A stretch of DNA of 39,707 nucleotides from Candidatus Tityobacter terrigena (lineage in GTDB: Bacteria; Vulcanimicrobiota; Vulcanimicrobiia; Vulcanimicrobiales; Vulcanimicrobiaceae), in assembly GCA_003156715.1 (NCBI GenBank), contig PMHO01000016.1, positions 41,063-80,769 on the forward strand. Reading direction: 5' to 3'. Position 1 is the stretch's first letter. The number at the start of each line of letters is the position of its first letter. A program made the position numbers and the translations under genes. This document shows positions 16,554 through 25,450 of the stretch, piece after piece. The notes beneath the pieces are model-generated. The model ran no database searches, was not told the DNA's origin, and was given only the letters and a program-made list of their open reading frames with translations.

Positions 16554-16856
16554 GAGGAACCTCTTCGATCTTATCCACATTCGGGCTGCGCTGCCTGTGC
16601 AACGTGTGGAAAGCTTGCGTGCCGTTTCCTTCCGATTCGCTCCAATTCGATGCGGCGGAACGGTGCTTTGGCCGCTCCTGCGGCCTTGCAAACGGCGTTT
16701 CTTCAGGAATGGTTAAGAGCCAAAATAGCCGCGAAGGCGCTTTATCTCGCAATGGGGCAGACTTTTCTGGGAGCGTCCTGGCTAGGAGGGCTCCGGGCGG
16801 CAAGCGCATCTGACACCGGAAGAAGCGCTTGGTTCCCGCGAAAGCGAGGTCCAAAC
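16554..16856. other. divergent intergenic region with palindrome and DnaA-box-like site
   Basis: This region of about 300 bp separates the PLP-enzyme operon (left) from the hydrolase gene (right). It contains a perfect 16-bp palindrome, GGCCGC-TCCT-GCGGCC (16670-16685), and a single exact TTATCCACA at 16571-16579. I see no convincing sigma-70 promoter pair, no SAM-responsive riboswitch core and no gene in it. Confidence 0.4.
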
Positions 16857-17681
16857 ATGCCCCAGTTAACGGTCAACGGCGCAAACCTCCACTACGGCGA
16901 CACTGGCAGCGGAGCGGAGACAATTCTCTTCTCGCACGGCCTTTTGATGAACGGCGAGATGTTCGGGGGACAAGTAGCCGAGCTATCTGCGCGCTATCGC
17001 TGCATCACGTACGATCATCGCGGACAAGGCCGAAGCGAGGTCGCGCAAGACGGATACGACCTCGACAGCTTGACGAACGACGCCATCGGGTTGATCGGAA
17101 AGCTCGGAATCGCGCCGGTTCACTTTGCCGGCCTGTCGATGGGTGGATTCGTTGGCCTGCGGCTCGCCGCGCGCCATCCCGAACTCATCCGCTCTCTGAC
17201 GCTGCTCGAGACGTCGGCCGGCCCGGAAGCGCCCGACAAGGTCGGCTCGTACCGGCTGCTCGGCTTCATCGGCCGCTGGTTCGGTTACGGTCTGGTGATC
17301 GGGCGCGTCATGCCGATCATGTTCGGCACGACGTTCCTAACGGACCCCGCGCGTGCGAACGAACGCGAACGCTGGCGCACGTTTCTGCTGAAGAACGACC
17401 GCGTCGGGATTCAGCGCGCCTTAGAGGGCGTTCTCACGCGATCGGGAGTCGAGGATGAACTCAGCCGCATCGAGGTGCCGACGTTGATCCTCGTCGGCGA
17501 CGAAGACGTCGCCACCCCGCCCGCGCTCGCCGAGCGTATCAGCGACGGCATCGCCGGATCGCGCCTGGTGGTGATTCCACGCGCAGGCCATTCTTCGACG
17601 ATCGAGCAGCCGGCCGCCGTCAACGCAGCGATAAGCACGTTCCTGAGCGGTCTTCCAACGCCGAGCGTGCCGGCGCGGTAA
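16857..17681 (+). CDS. alpha/beta hydrolase
   Basis: This 274-residue protein has the complete alpha/beta-hydrolase set: oxyanion-region FSHGLLMNGEMF, YDHRGQGRSE, nucleophile elbow GLSMGG (Ser at about 94), acid in LVGDEDVATPP (about 220) and His in PRAGHSSTIEQP (about 243). The layout resembles 3-oxoadipate enol-lactonase or esterase-type members, but the substrate is unknown. The ATG at 16857 follows GCGAGG. No signal peptide, so it is cytoplasmic. Confidence 0.88.
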   Translation: MPQLTVNGANLHYGDTGSGAETILFSHGLLMNGEMFGGQVAELSARYRCITYDHRGQGRSEVAQDGYDLDSLTNDAIGLIGKLGIAPVHFAGLSMGGFVGLRLAARHPELIRSLTLLETSAGPEAPDKVGSYRLLGFIGRWFGYGLVIGRVMPIMFGTTFLTDPARANERERWRTFLLKNDRVGIQRALEGVLTRSGVEDELSRIEVPTLILVGDEDVATPPALAERISDGIAGSRLVVIPRAGHSSTIEQPAAVNAAISTFLSGLPTPSVPAR

Positions 17682-17893
17682 AGCGCCTTATAAACGAGGC
17701 AAAGCTTACTGGTCCGAGATCGGACGGCGCCTACGCGCAGCGAACAACGAATAGAAACCGGCGCAGAGTTTATCGAGGCTTTGCTGATCTCCAGTCTCGC
17801 GTGTTTTCTACACGGGGATCTGAAGGTGAAAGCACGCATGCACGCTAATCGCTAAGACCGCTGCAAACCGCTCGGTGTTCGAGGGCTCGAAAT

Positions 17894-17910
17894 CAAATCG
17901 TGATGATTTG
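17894..17910. promoter_or_regulatory. inverted repeat upstream of the STAS-like gene
   Basis: A perfect inverted repeat, CAAATC-GTGAT-GATTTG, lies 20 bp before the ATG at 17931, in the 249-bp gap after the hydrolase gene. It could be an operator or a short mRNA hairpin near the ribosome binding region. Nothing else was recognised in this gap. Confidence 0.3.
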
Positions 17911-17930
17911 TCTGTGCGTCTGCTAAGACG

Positions 17931-18353
17931 ATGAGTTTTGAACTGAACATCGCCGTTCGCCACGACTCGCTTGAAAAACAAGATGGAAGTGAACCGTCGG
18001 CAAAACGCGGCGTATACACGGCGATCACGCTGAACGGCATCTTGGACGCCGAAGCTTCGCAGGCGCTCTTGCAGATGGTAGCCGATGTCTGCAGGGAAGG
18101 GGCGGATTCCATCCTAATCGACATGGAAGGCGTCGATGCGCCCGATCACGGTTGTTTGGAGCATTTCGCCGCGGGGCTGATGTCGCTACGAAGCGAAGGG
18201 CGGCACGTACAGGTCAACGTACAACAATCGACCTTTCACGCGAGGATGTCGAAGGCGGCGAACTCACGCGATTGGTTGCTCGCGTTTTCCGAGGCGGACG
18301 GAAAGGGATTGCGTCGCGCCATCCATTTAGACGGTCCTCGCACGCCGGGCTGA
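17931..18353 (+). CDS. STAS-like domain protein
   Basis: This 140-residue protein's central part reads like a STAS/anti-sigma-antagonist fold: TAITLNGILDAEASQALLQMVADVC, ADSILIDMEGVDAPDHGCLEHFAAGLMSLRSEGRHVQVNV. The position that usually carries the phosphorylated Ser/Thr (after the DMEGV strand) reads DAPDHGC, with no Ser, so phospho-regulation of the SpoIIAA type looks unlikely. The role is unknown. It starts at ATG 17931 with a weak ribosome binding site. Confidence 0.6.
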   Translation: MSFELNIAVRHDSLEKQDGSEPSAKRGVYTAITLNGILDAEASQALLQMVADVCREGADSILIDMEGVDAPDHGCLEHFAAGLMSLRSEGRHVQVNVQQSTFHARMSKAANSRDWLLAFSEADGKGLRRAIHLDGPRTPG

Positions 18354-18452
18354 CGCCCCTCGGCTTTGGTGGTGGGCGCCGGCGCTCAGTGCACAACGGA
18401 TAAAACCAGCTTAGAGTCTGGTCGAGACCTTGCCGTTGCCAGGTTTGTCGCG

Positions 18453-20009
18453 ATGGGAAGCCGGAGGCGACGCAACCTGCTTTCGCTGGCTCATTCTGCC
18501 GCTATGCTCGGCATCGACGGTTATGTCGTTCGCGTCGAAGCCGATAGCGCTCCGGGTACCCCCGGTTTTGCGATCATCGGGCTGCCCGACCGCTCGCTGA
18601 ACGAGTCGCGCGACCGCGTGCGATCGGCCATCTCAAACTCGGGACTCGCCTTTCCCGCGGGCAAGGTGCTGATCAACCTTGCGCCCGCCGACATCCGCAA
18701 GGTAGGTCCGGGTTTCGATCTCGCGATCGCACTTGCGCTTCTAGCGATCGACGAGCAAATCGACCGGCTCGCCTTGCAGGGTTTTCTCGCGCTCGGCGAG
18801 CTCGCGCTCGACGGCGCCGTTCGACCGATGCGCGGTATTCTGCCGATGGTGATCGGCGCCCGCAATACCGGGTTCAAGAAGATTCTGGTGTCCCGTGCAA
18901 ACGTTCGCGAGGCGTCGTTGGTCGACGAACTCGAGCTTTATGCGATCGAGACGCTGCTCGACGCGGTCGCCGTGATCCAAGGGCACGGAGCCAGGTTCCG
19001 GCGCGAAGAGCACGGCCGGTCCTATACAGCCGTGCCCGAAGCGCACGGTGACTTTGCCGACGTTCGCGGGCAAGCAGCAGCAAAACGCGCGCTCGAAATC
19101 GCGGCCGCCGGCGCACACAACGCCCTGCTCATCGGGCCACCCGGTTGCGGGAAAACAATGCTCGCCAAGCGGCTTCCTTCGATCTTGCCGGCCATGTCGT
19201 TCGACGAAGCACTCGAGGTCACCAAGATTCACAGCGTCGCGGGCCTGGTCGGCGAGGAGGCCGGCGTCGTCGCCGCACGCCCCTTTCGTGCGCCGCACCA
19301 TACGATCAGCCAGGTCGCGCTTTGCGGCGGGGGCTCGATACCGAAGCCGGGCGAAATCTCCCTCGCGCACAACGGCGTGCTGCTGCTCGACGAGTTCCCG
19401 GAATTCAGTCGCAGCGCGCTCGAGGTAATGCGTCAGCCCCTCGAAGACGGCACGGTTGTCGTATCGCGAGCCGCGGGCGCGTTCACGTACCCCTCGCGCT
19501 TCACCCTGATCGCGTCGATGAATCCGTGTCCCTGCGGATTCCGAGGCACACGAACGGGCGACTGTCGGTGCGACGACGCGGCGGTCGCGCGGTACGTTGC
19601 AAAACTTTCGGGGCCGTTGTTGGATCGCATCGACCTCCACGTCGAGGTCGCGCGCATTCCATTCGACGAAATGTTCGCGCGTACGGCCGCGGAGCCGTCC
19701 GCGGCGATCCGGGCGCGGGTTGAAGCGTCGCGCAAACAACAGCGCGAGCGCTATAAAGGAACGGCAATTCACGCCAACGGTGCGGTCGCGGGAAACGATG
19801 TACGCAAATGGTGCGCGCTTGATGAGCCGGCCAGTTCTTTGCTGCGCGTGGCCGCAGCCAAAGGCCGCCTGTCGGCGCGTGCCCTCGATCGCATCGCTCG
19901 CGTCGCGCGCACAATCGCCGACCTCGCCGGCACGTCGCACATCCTTGCGGGCCATGTCGCCGAAGCGATCGGCTATCGCTCGCTAGAACGACATGGCCTA
20001 GCTGCGTAG
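18453..20009 (+). CDS. comM: YifB/ComM Mg-chelatase-like AAA+ ATPase
   Basis: This protein of about 518 residues has an N-terminal ChlI-like S5-type domain (AAMLGIDGYVVRVEAD, GLPDRSLNESRDRVRSAI, INLAPADIRKVGPGFDLAIALAL). The AAA+ module follows: GPPGCGKTM (Walker A, about 227), VLLLDEFPEFSRSALEVMRQPLE (Walker B and sensor region, about 307), a Cys-rich insert NPCPCGFRGT...CRC, and a C-terminal lid. In naturally competent bacteria ComM drives branch migration during transformation. ATG 18453 is the best match to the family N-terminus; the frame extends upstream. A decayed second copy of its central segment lies 0.7 kb downstream. Confidence 0.93.
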   Translation: MGSRRRRNLLSLAHSAAMLGIDGYVVRVEADSAPGTPGFAIIGLPDRSLNESRDRVRSAISNSGLAFPAGKVLINLAPADIRKVGPGFDLAIALALLAIDEQIDRLALQGFLALGELALDGAVRPMRGILPMVIGARNTGFKKILVSRANVREASLVDELELYAIETLLDAVAVIQGHGARFRREEHGRSYTAVPEAHGDFADVRGQAAAKRALEIAAAGAHNALLIGPPGCGKTMLAKRLPSILPAMSFDEALEVTKIHSVAGLVGEEAGVVAARPFRAPHHTISQVALCGGGSIPKPGEISLAHNGVLLLDEFPEFSRSALEVMRQPLEDGTVVVSRAAGAFTYPSRFTLIASMNPCPCGFRGTRTGDCRCDDAAVARYVAKLSGPLLDRIDLHVEVARIPFDEMFARTAAEPSAAIRARVEASRKQQRERYKGTAIHANGAVAGNDVRKWCALDEPASSLLRVAAAKGRLSARALDRIARVARTIADLAGTSHILAGHVAEAIGYRSLERHGLAA

Positions 20010-20066
20010 GAGTAGCCCTCCGGTCGCACGAGGGCGAGCAGAGCCCGCCTAGAATACCGGGATTAT

Positions 20067-20162
20067 ATGAAAACGCGGACGTGGGACGAATTCGTGCGAC
20101 GCAGCGTGGCTGCGTTCGCAGAAGCCGTCCGTAAAGCGATCGCCGCGGCCGAGCTCCGTTAG
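20067..20162 (+). CDS. 31-residue ORF upstream of zeta-like toxin (possible truncated antitoxin)
   Basis: The short frame starts at ATG 20067 (MKTRTWDEFVRRSVAAF) and stops at TAG 20160-20162, right where the zeta-like frame begins. Small basic helical proteins with an AVRKAIAAA-type helix often precede zeta-family kinase genes; this one looks cut short after the helix. No good ribosome binding site. Antitoxin identity is an inference from position only. Confidence 0.35.
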   Translation: MKTRTWDEFVRRSVAAFAEAVRKAIAAAELR

Positions 20163-20164
20163 CG

Positions 20165-20691
20165 CTGCCGACCCTCACCATCGTAGCCGGCGCCAACGGC
20201 GCCGGCAAGAGCACATTTGCTGCTGCCGCCCGTATTCTCATCGGCCCAAACCCGGTCGACCCCGATGTGTTCCCGGTCCCGCAGTCGCGTCGGGTCGCAA
20301 GGCCATTGCGAGCGTCGAAGAAGCGTTCAAGCGACGTGAGTCAATCGCCACAGAAACGACGCTAGCCGGACGGCACACGCTGAAGCTGATGGAACGGGCA
20401 AAGGCCTTTGGCTATGAAATCGAGTTGGTCTACATCGGAACTACGAGCGCCGACATCAACATTGTGCGCGTTGCAGCGCGCGTATCGCAGGGCGGCCACC
20501 ATATTCCCGAAGGCGATATCAGACGTCGATATTCGCGGTCGCTCGCGAACCTTTCGGCGGCACTGGCGCTCGTTGATCGCGCGTTGCTTGTCGACAACTC
20601 TGGTCACGTTCCAGTCGCGATCATCTCGATCGAAGGGAACAGGCGCCAGCAATTTGAGCCGCTGCCGTCATGGGCGCTGGGACTGCTGTAG
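20165..20691 (+). pseudogene. zeta-toxin-family P-loop kinase, frameshifted
   Basis: The first frame reads LPTLTIVAGANGAGKSTFAA with an intact Walker A, then NPVDPD, and is soon lost. The remainder appears in another frame from about 20280: ASGRKAIASVEEAFKRRESIATETTLAG, then KLMERAKAFGYEIELVYIGT and RVSQGGHHIPEGDIRRRYSRSLANL, the substrate-side segments of zeta-family proteins. It ends at TAG 20689-20691. The frame break lies near 20275-20282. No ATG/GTG/TTG start is seen; CTG 20165 is the only plausible one. Zeta toxins phosphorylate UDP-N-acetylglucosamine-type substrates; this copy is presumably inactive. Confidence 0.75.
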
Positions 20692-20697
20692 CCCCCC

Positions 20698-20976
20698 ATC
20701 GATCTTGCCGGCGATGTCGTTCGATGAGGGCGCTCAAGGTCACCAAGATTCACAGCGTCGCCGGGCTCATCGGCGAGGACGCCGGCGTCGTACCCGCCCG
20801 GGCCATTCCGCGCGCCGCACCATACGATCAGCCAGGTCGCCCTTTGTGGCGGAGGCTCGATCCCGCGGCCAGGTGAAATCTCCTTGGCGCACAACGGCGT
20901 ACTGCTCCTAGATGACTTAGCGGATACGGAGTTTTGCGTAGCGGCACGTGGGGCTTCGCGTGTTATGCGTCAAAGA
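20698..20976 (+). pseudogene. decayed fragment of a second comM/yifB
   Basis: The nucleotides closely follow comM positions from about 19183. In three successive frames one reads [10 protein letters not shown], then [19 protein letters not shown], then [10 protein letters not shown] and finally VMRQ. Two single-base insertions explain the frame changes. The Walker B DEF has become DDL. Most substitutions relative to the intact comM fall at third codon positions, so the copy diverged under selection before it decayed. No upstream or downstream part of a second comM is present. Confidence 0.8.
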
Positions 20977-22836
20977 TTTTCCGCGTGGACTATTTCAGAG
21001 GAGACTTGTACGGAGGGCGCGAGGAACGGTCTTGGCGCGATACGATGCAAGTCTGTATCGAAGGGCAACGTCATCACCGATCAGCTCGTCGATTCTCCCG
21101 ATTTAGGCAAGCTGTTCTGTCCGAAGGAGCCTTCGCTGGCTGTTCCGGAAAGCAGTGCAAACCTGCGGGCGGATGAAGCAATGCAATACGGCGCCATCGC
21201 CCTCTTCGTCGATCGAGCCCAATCGGTAGACAATCGATTTGCGTTGAGTGACGGCACCGCGCCGATAGTCGCCGATGTATGTCGCCGTCTGGACGGCATC
21301 CCGCTTGCCATCGAGCTTGCCGCCGCGCGCCTGCGCACACTATCGATCGCAAACCTTTCACAGCGGCTGAGCGATCGCTTCAAGCTGCTCACGGGAGGCA
21401 GGCGCGACGCGGTACCGCGCCAGAGGACCCTCGGCGCGCTCATCGACTGGAGTTACGATTTGCTCGAGCCGCGAGAGCAACTGCTCTTCACGCGGCTTGG
21501 CATCTTCTCCGGCGAGTTCGGCTTGAATGCTGCTGCAGCCGTCTGCGCCGGCGCCGGACTCGACGAGAGCGACATCCTCGATATGCTCTGCTCGTTGAGC
21601 GACAAGTCGCTCCTCGTCGCCGACACGACGGGCGCGCAAGAGCGGTACCGTTTGTTCGAATCTACGAGCGCTTACGCGCTGGAGAGGCTGACGGCGTCCG
21701 GGCAGCACGCTGCGCTCGCTCGCCGCCACGCCGAATATTTCCTGGATGAAGTGCGCGCCGCGAAGGAACGTTTTGGCGCCGATTTCTTCTATGCGTGGGT
21801 GCCCGAAGGAGAGCTCGACCTCGACAACTATCGCGCTGCGCTCGAGTGGGGGCTCACGCAGCGTAACGACGCGGTGCTGGGCGCCGCCATCGTTGCAGCT
21901 CTCGAACCGATGTGGCGGAAAAACCCGGTTGAGGGCCGCTACTGGAACGAGCTCGTAATCGAACGCGTTCGGGAATCGGAGCACCCAGGTATCGTTGCCG
22001 GCGCGTACACCGAGCTGGCCGCGCTCTCAGCCGGCCAGCCCTCGTACGAGTTCGCCATGCGAGCGCTGCACCTGTACGAGTTGGCCGGGCCTCTCGGTCG
22101 CGTCGCCAAAGCGCAATATCGCGCCGCAATAACTCTCGCGCAAATGGGACGCCTCGAGGAGGCGAACGAATGGAATGCGCGCTCGCTTGCGACGGCGCGC
22201 GAGTGTGGGGACGAACGGCTCGTGGCCGCGAATCTCTCCATACAAGCGTGGCGCGCATGGCAGGCGGGCAAATTCGACCTGGGACGCGAGCTCTACGCCC
22301 AGGCGTACGCGGCCTACAAAGCGTTAGGGTACGAGCCCGGTATGGCACTCGCGTTAGGCAATTTGGCGGAGTTGGAGTTCAACGACGGTCGTCCCGGCGA
22401 AGCGCTGCGACTGGCCGGTGAGGCGCTGGCGATGAAATCGCACACAAAAGCCAATGAGGGGCTCTCGATCAGCCATGGCAACATCGCCGCGTATCGCATC
22501 GCGCTCGACGATCTCAGCGGAGCGCGAGCGTCCGCGCGAGAGGCGTTGCGCTTGGCACGGAAGGGGCGCAACGAATTCATCATCGCGATCGCACTCGATC
22601 ATCTTGCCGTCGTGATGGCGCTCGACGGCGAGCAAGTCGGCGCCGCTCGCTTGTGGGGCTACGTCGAAGCGCGGTACAATGCGCTCGGGTACACGCGTGG
22701 CCCGTCCGAGAAGCGCGGACACGGCCGCCTGATGGCTGCGCTCCGCGTGAAACTTGACGATCACGAGATCGAAAAACTAGCCGCCGAAGGAGCGGCGTGG
22801 TCCGAAGATCGAGCCGTCGAAGAAGTTCTCAATTAA
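20884..22836 (+). CDS. 5'-truncated STAND/NB-ARC-type ATPase regulator with TPRs, chimeric N-terminus
   Basis: The 650-residue open frame begins in the comM scrap ([12 protein letters not shown]). From about residue 76 it becomes the C-terminal part of a LuxR/winged-helix-associated ATPase: [81 protein letters not shown] long TPR-like helical region follows (about 330-640). The usual DNA-binding domain, Walker A and Walker B of such regulators are missing. The 3' part shows no frameshift. It may be expressed as a remnant or be a pseudogene. No ribosome binding site at the listed ATG; ATG 21180 is an alternative. The next gene follows after 19 bp. Confidence 0.65.
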   Translation: MAHNGVLLLDDLADTEFCVAARGASRVMRQRFSAWTISEETCTEGARNGLGAIRCKSVSKGNVITDQLVDSPDLGKLFCPKEPSLAVPESSANLRADEAMQYGAIALFVDRAQSVDNRFALSDGTAPIVADVCRRLDGIPLAIELAAARLRTLSIANLSQRLSDRFKLLTGGRRDAVPRQRTLGALIDWSYDLLEPREQLLFTRLGIFSGEFGLNAAAAVCAGAGLDESDILDMLCSLSDKSLLVADTTGAQERYRLFESTSAYALERLTASGQHAALARRHAEYFLDEVRAAKERFGADFFYAWVPEGELDLDNYRAALEWGLTQRNDAVLGAAIVAALEPMWRKNPVEGRYWNELVIERVRESEHPGIVAGAYTELAALSAGQPSYEFAMRALHLYELAGPLGRVAKAQYRAAITLAQMGRLEEANEWNARSLATARECGDERLVAANLSIQAWRAWQAGKFDLGRELYAQAYAAYKALGYEPGMALALGNLAELEFNDGRPGEALRLAGEALAMKSHTKANEGLSISHGNIAAYRIALDDLSGARASAREALRLARKGRNEFIIAIALDHLAVVMALDGEQVGAARLWGYVEARYNALGYTRGPSEKRGHGRLMAALRVKLDDHEIEKLAAEGAAWSEDRAVEEVLN

Positions 22837-22855
22837 GAAAGGATGGAGTCGGCCC

Positions 22856-25450
22856 ATGTTTTGTTTTCGCAGCTTTGCTCGCCTGCGTTGGACAGCAGCG
22901 ATATCGCTCGCAGCGCTCGTTGCCGTCACCTCCACCCAGGCGGCACTGGCCGTCGACTACTCGATCGTCGATCTCGGCGCGCCGGCTTCGAACTACGCGC
23001 TGTATTATGAGGGCGGGAACGTTTACGTCAACGACACGGGCCAGGCGATCGGACTCGTGTCGGCCGGTTCTTCGTATCCGCTCTGCATCGTTTACAATGC
23101 CGGAGCCTGGATCCCGCTCGAAAAGCCCAATGGCCTGAGCTGCGCTCCAGCGCAAGAAGGTCTCAGCGACGCCGGCAAGTCCGGTACGTTTTTCGCCGTC
23201 GGCCAGATACAACTGCCGACCGTTCAGGCCCCAGCCTCGATGCATGGCGCGAACAACATGTTCGTCGCGAAAGTTGGAGTATCGAGCGCGAAACTCCAAA
23301 GCTACGGTCAGTATTCGGAGTCGGCATTCGACGGCATCAATGAGAACGGTTTGGCGGCCGGTTACACGGACTACCTTCCGATGAGCGGCTGGGAAGGCGG
23401 CATCGCCGCCCTCACGCAGCAAAACGGCGGTGCCCTCCACTTTCCCTTGCAACCGAACTGCGCGACGGGCACGGCCTCGGGTGAACCGTGTTTGAGCTAT
23501 CCGCTCGGCGGCGGGCGCGTCGTCAATAAGAGCGGCACGGTTCTCGGTTACATTACCGGCGATTCCACCTATAACGGAACCTTCGCAGAAGTCAGTGCGA
23601 CGACGGGCGCCGTAAACGGTTTTCAACTTCCAAACTGGAACAACATCGTCGCAGGCATCGACGACAAGGGTGACGTCGTCTACATGCAGAGCGGAGGCGG
23701 CGTTTACAGCTACGACCCGGCAAACCAAAAAGCCACCGAGCTTGGGCGTGGCTCGGGCTGCTCCCAACAAATTCCGCAGTGGGTCAACGGGCGCGGCGAC
23801 GTCCTCGCCTACTTCAATGACTGCTCGTCGCCCAGCAACAACGGCTGGTACCTCTGGACGACGTCGAGCGGCAGTTGGTCTGCGATGACGTTCGGCTCCG
23901 CACCGAACGGTTGCAGCAGCCCGTTCTTCGACCTGATCACACAGATGAACGACAAGGATCAGTTCGCTTTGCCGATGGCGTGCGGCAGCCTGACGCACTG
24001 GGCGCTCTTGTGCCCCTCGGGTTCGTCTTGCGGCGGATCGAATGCGACCCGGCTCGGCTCACGCTACGGCATTCGCATGCGTTCGATGTCGGGCTTCGAG
24101 CCGGCCTACCGCGGAGCGAAGCCGGCAGCGGCGAACCGGCCGGCTTTCTCGTCGCCTCTCGACGAGGTGCTCGCTGCACGCCCAGCGCCGTCGATGCGAT
24201 CTGAGGCAACGTCACGTCTCGTTCAACGAATCGGGGCGGCCCGCGAAGTGCGCTCGCCGTTGGCTCGCGAATCGAAGTCGTATTCGATCGACGACATCGG
24301 ATCGCCGCCGGCATCGCTGTACTCCGAGGGCTGCGGAGGAAGCCCTTCAGGGTGTGAACTCGGTCCGATTACGTTGAATGACACGGGCCAAATCGTCGGC
24401 CAGGCATATCCCAACAACGGTTACGACCGGCGGACCTGCCTAGCGTGGACTGGAAGCGCTTGGGTCAATTTCGGGCCGAGCGACTTGGCGCAATACGGCT
24501 GTTACCCGTCGGTTGGAATCACCGATGCGAAAAACGGAGCCTTCCATTCCGTTGGAGCTACCAGCTATCCAACGATCGGAGGCAACCGAATGGTCGGGTA
24601 CGACGCAAACGTGGGCGCGTCAAGTGGAACGATGACCATCTTCGATCTCAATTCTCCGTCCGTGCTCACCGACATGAACGCGAAAGGCACCGCCGACGGC
24701 CAAACGTACTACGGACCCTTCGGCGGATGGTACGACAACGTGAGTTCCGTTACGTCGACCGGCAAGAAAATGCAAATCCTGCAGAAGAAATGCGCCGGGG
24801 GCGGGAACCGGTGCATGTTGGCTCCGGCCATGGGCGGCAGCAGCGCCGACACGCTAAGCTTGGCCGACTGCAACACGAACTCTTACGGCGTCCGTTCGAT
24901 TTCGACGAACGGCACCGTCTTCGGATGTTCCGATCTGGACGGTTACTACGTCGAAGCGAACGGCAGCAAAGCCGTCGACTTTACGCTCCCGCTAGCGAGC
25001 GGATCGCAGGTCGGGTCCATCGTAGGCATCGATGACAAAGGCAACGTCATTTACGAGCAGTCCGGTTCGGGCACGTCTTGGATCTACGACCCATCGACGG
25101 GCACTTCGGCCAGCCTCGGATCGCTCGCGGGCAGTTCTTGCACGGAGTACGTCCCGATTTCCGTCAACGCATCCGGCGAGGTGCTCGGCGAAGCCGCCAA
25201 CTGCAGCAAGGGCGACAACGTCTACTGGACGTGGACCTCAGCGTCCGGCATGCAGGCGGTCAGCGTACGCGGTAGCGAGGACGAAACGTTCGCCGCGTTC
25301 TGGCTCAACGACGACGGCCAGATTCTCGTCGAGTTGAGCGGCAACGGCTTTAGCGGACATTGGGGAATCCTCAGTCCGCCCGGAAGCAACCTACGGCGCT
25401 CGCGCTCCGCCTTCGGTGCAGGCTCGTTACGCACCATTCGCATGCGTTAA
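22856..25450 (+). CDS. large secreted HAF-repeat-like protein, two tandem modules
   Basis: This 864-residue protein has a signal peptide (about 1-32, ending AALA before VDYS). Two collinear modules follow. Module 1 (about 33-420) opens YSIVDLG and VNDTGQAIG, and ends WALLCPSGSSCGG and GSRYGIRMR. Module 2 (about 475-864) opens YSIDDIGSP and LNDTGQIVG, and ends WGILSPPGSN and GSLRTIRMR. Both contain repeated I-N/D-x2-G-x-V units (GIDDKGDVVYMQS and GIDDKGNVIYEQS), as in HAF-type beta-propeller-like extracellular proteins. Paired Cys suggest disulfides. Function unknown; probably surface or extracellular. GGAG precedes the ATG. Fragments of a relative lie at about 29.45 and 30.4-30.6 kb. Confidence 0.82.
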   Translation: MFCFRSFARLRWTAAISLAALVAVTSTQAALAVDYSIVDLGAPASNYALYYEGGNVYVNDTGQAIGLVSAGSSYPLCIVYNAGAWIPLEKPNGLSCAPAQEGLSDAGKSGTFFAVGQIQLPTVQAPASMHGANNMFVAKVGVSSAKLQSYGQYSESAFDGINENGLAAGYTDYLPMSGWEGGIAALTQQNGGALHFPLQPNCATGTASGEPCLSYPLGGGRVVNKSGTVLGYITGDSTYNGTFAEVSATTGAVNGFQLPNWNNIVAGIDDKGDVVYMQSGGGVYSYDPANQKATELGRGSGCSQQIPQWVNGRGDVLAYFNDCSSPSNNGWYLWTTSSGSWSAMTFGSAPNGCSSPFFDLITQMNDKDQFALPMACGSLTHWALLCPSGSSCGGSNATRLGSRYGIRMRSMSGFEPAYRGAKPAAANRPAFSSPLDEVLAARPAPSMRSEATSRLVQRIGAAREVRSPLARESKSYSIDDIGSPPASLYSEGCGGSPSGCELGPITLNDTGQIVGQAYPNNGYDRRTCLAWTGSAWVNFGPSDLAQYGCYPSVGITDAKNGAFHSVGATSYPTIGGNRMVGYDANVGASSGTMTIFDLNSPSVLTDMNAKGTADGQTYYGPFGGWYDNVSSVTSTGKKMQILQKKCAGGGNRCMLAPAMGGSSADTLSLADCNTNSYGVRSISTNGTVFGCSDLDGYYVEANGSKAVDFTLPLASGSQVGSIVGIDDKGNVIYEQSGSGTSWIYDPSTGTSASLGSLAGSSCTEYVPISVNASGEVLGEAANCSKGDNVYWTWTSASGMQAVSVRGSEDETFAAFWLNDDGQILVELSGNGFSGHWGILSPPGSNLRRSRSAFGAGSLRTIRMR

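Noticed and set aside
16571-16579. Replication origin
   Set aside because: Only one DnaA box, no AT-rich unwinding region, and no dnaA or dnaN nearby.
16554-16856. SAM-type riboswitch before the PLP-enzyme operon
   Set aside because: I looked for conserved riboswitch cores and saw only a short GC palindrome.
17894-17910. Rho-independent terminator for the upstream hydrolase
   Set aside because: The stem is AT-rich, short and too close to the next start codon; it fits an operator or leader hairpin better.
18741-19955. 404-codon minus-strand frame
   Set aside because: Shadow of comM; composition is Arg/Asp-rich with no motif.
20010-21180. Insertion sequence or phage remnant causing the gene debris
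   Set aside because: No transposase or integrase motif, terminal inverted repeats or target duplications were found.
22829-23998. 389-codon minus-strand frame
   Set aside because: Shadow of the HAF-like gene; no recognisable protein pattern.
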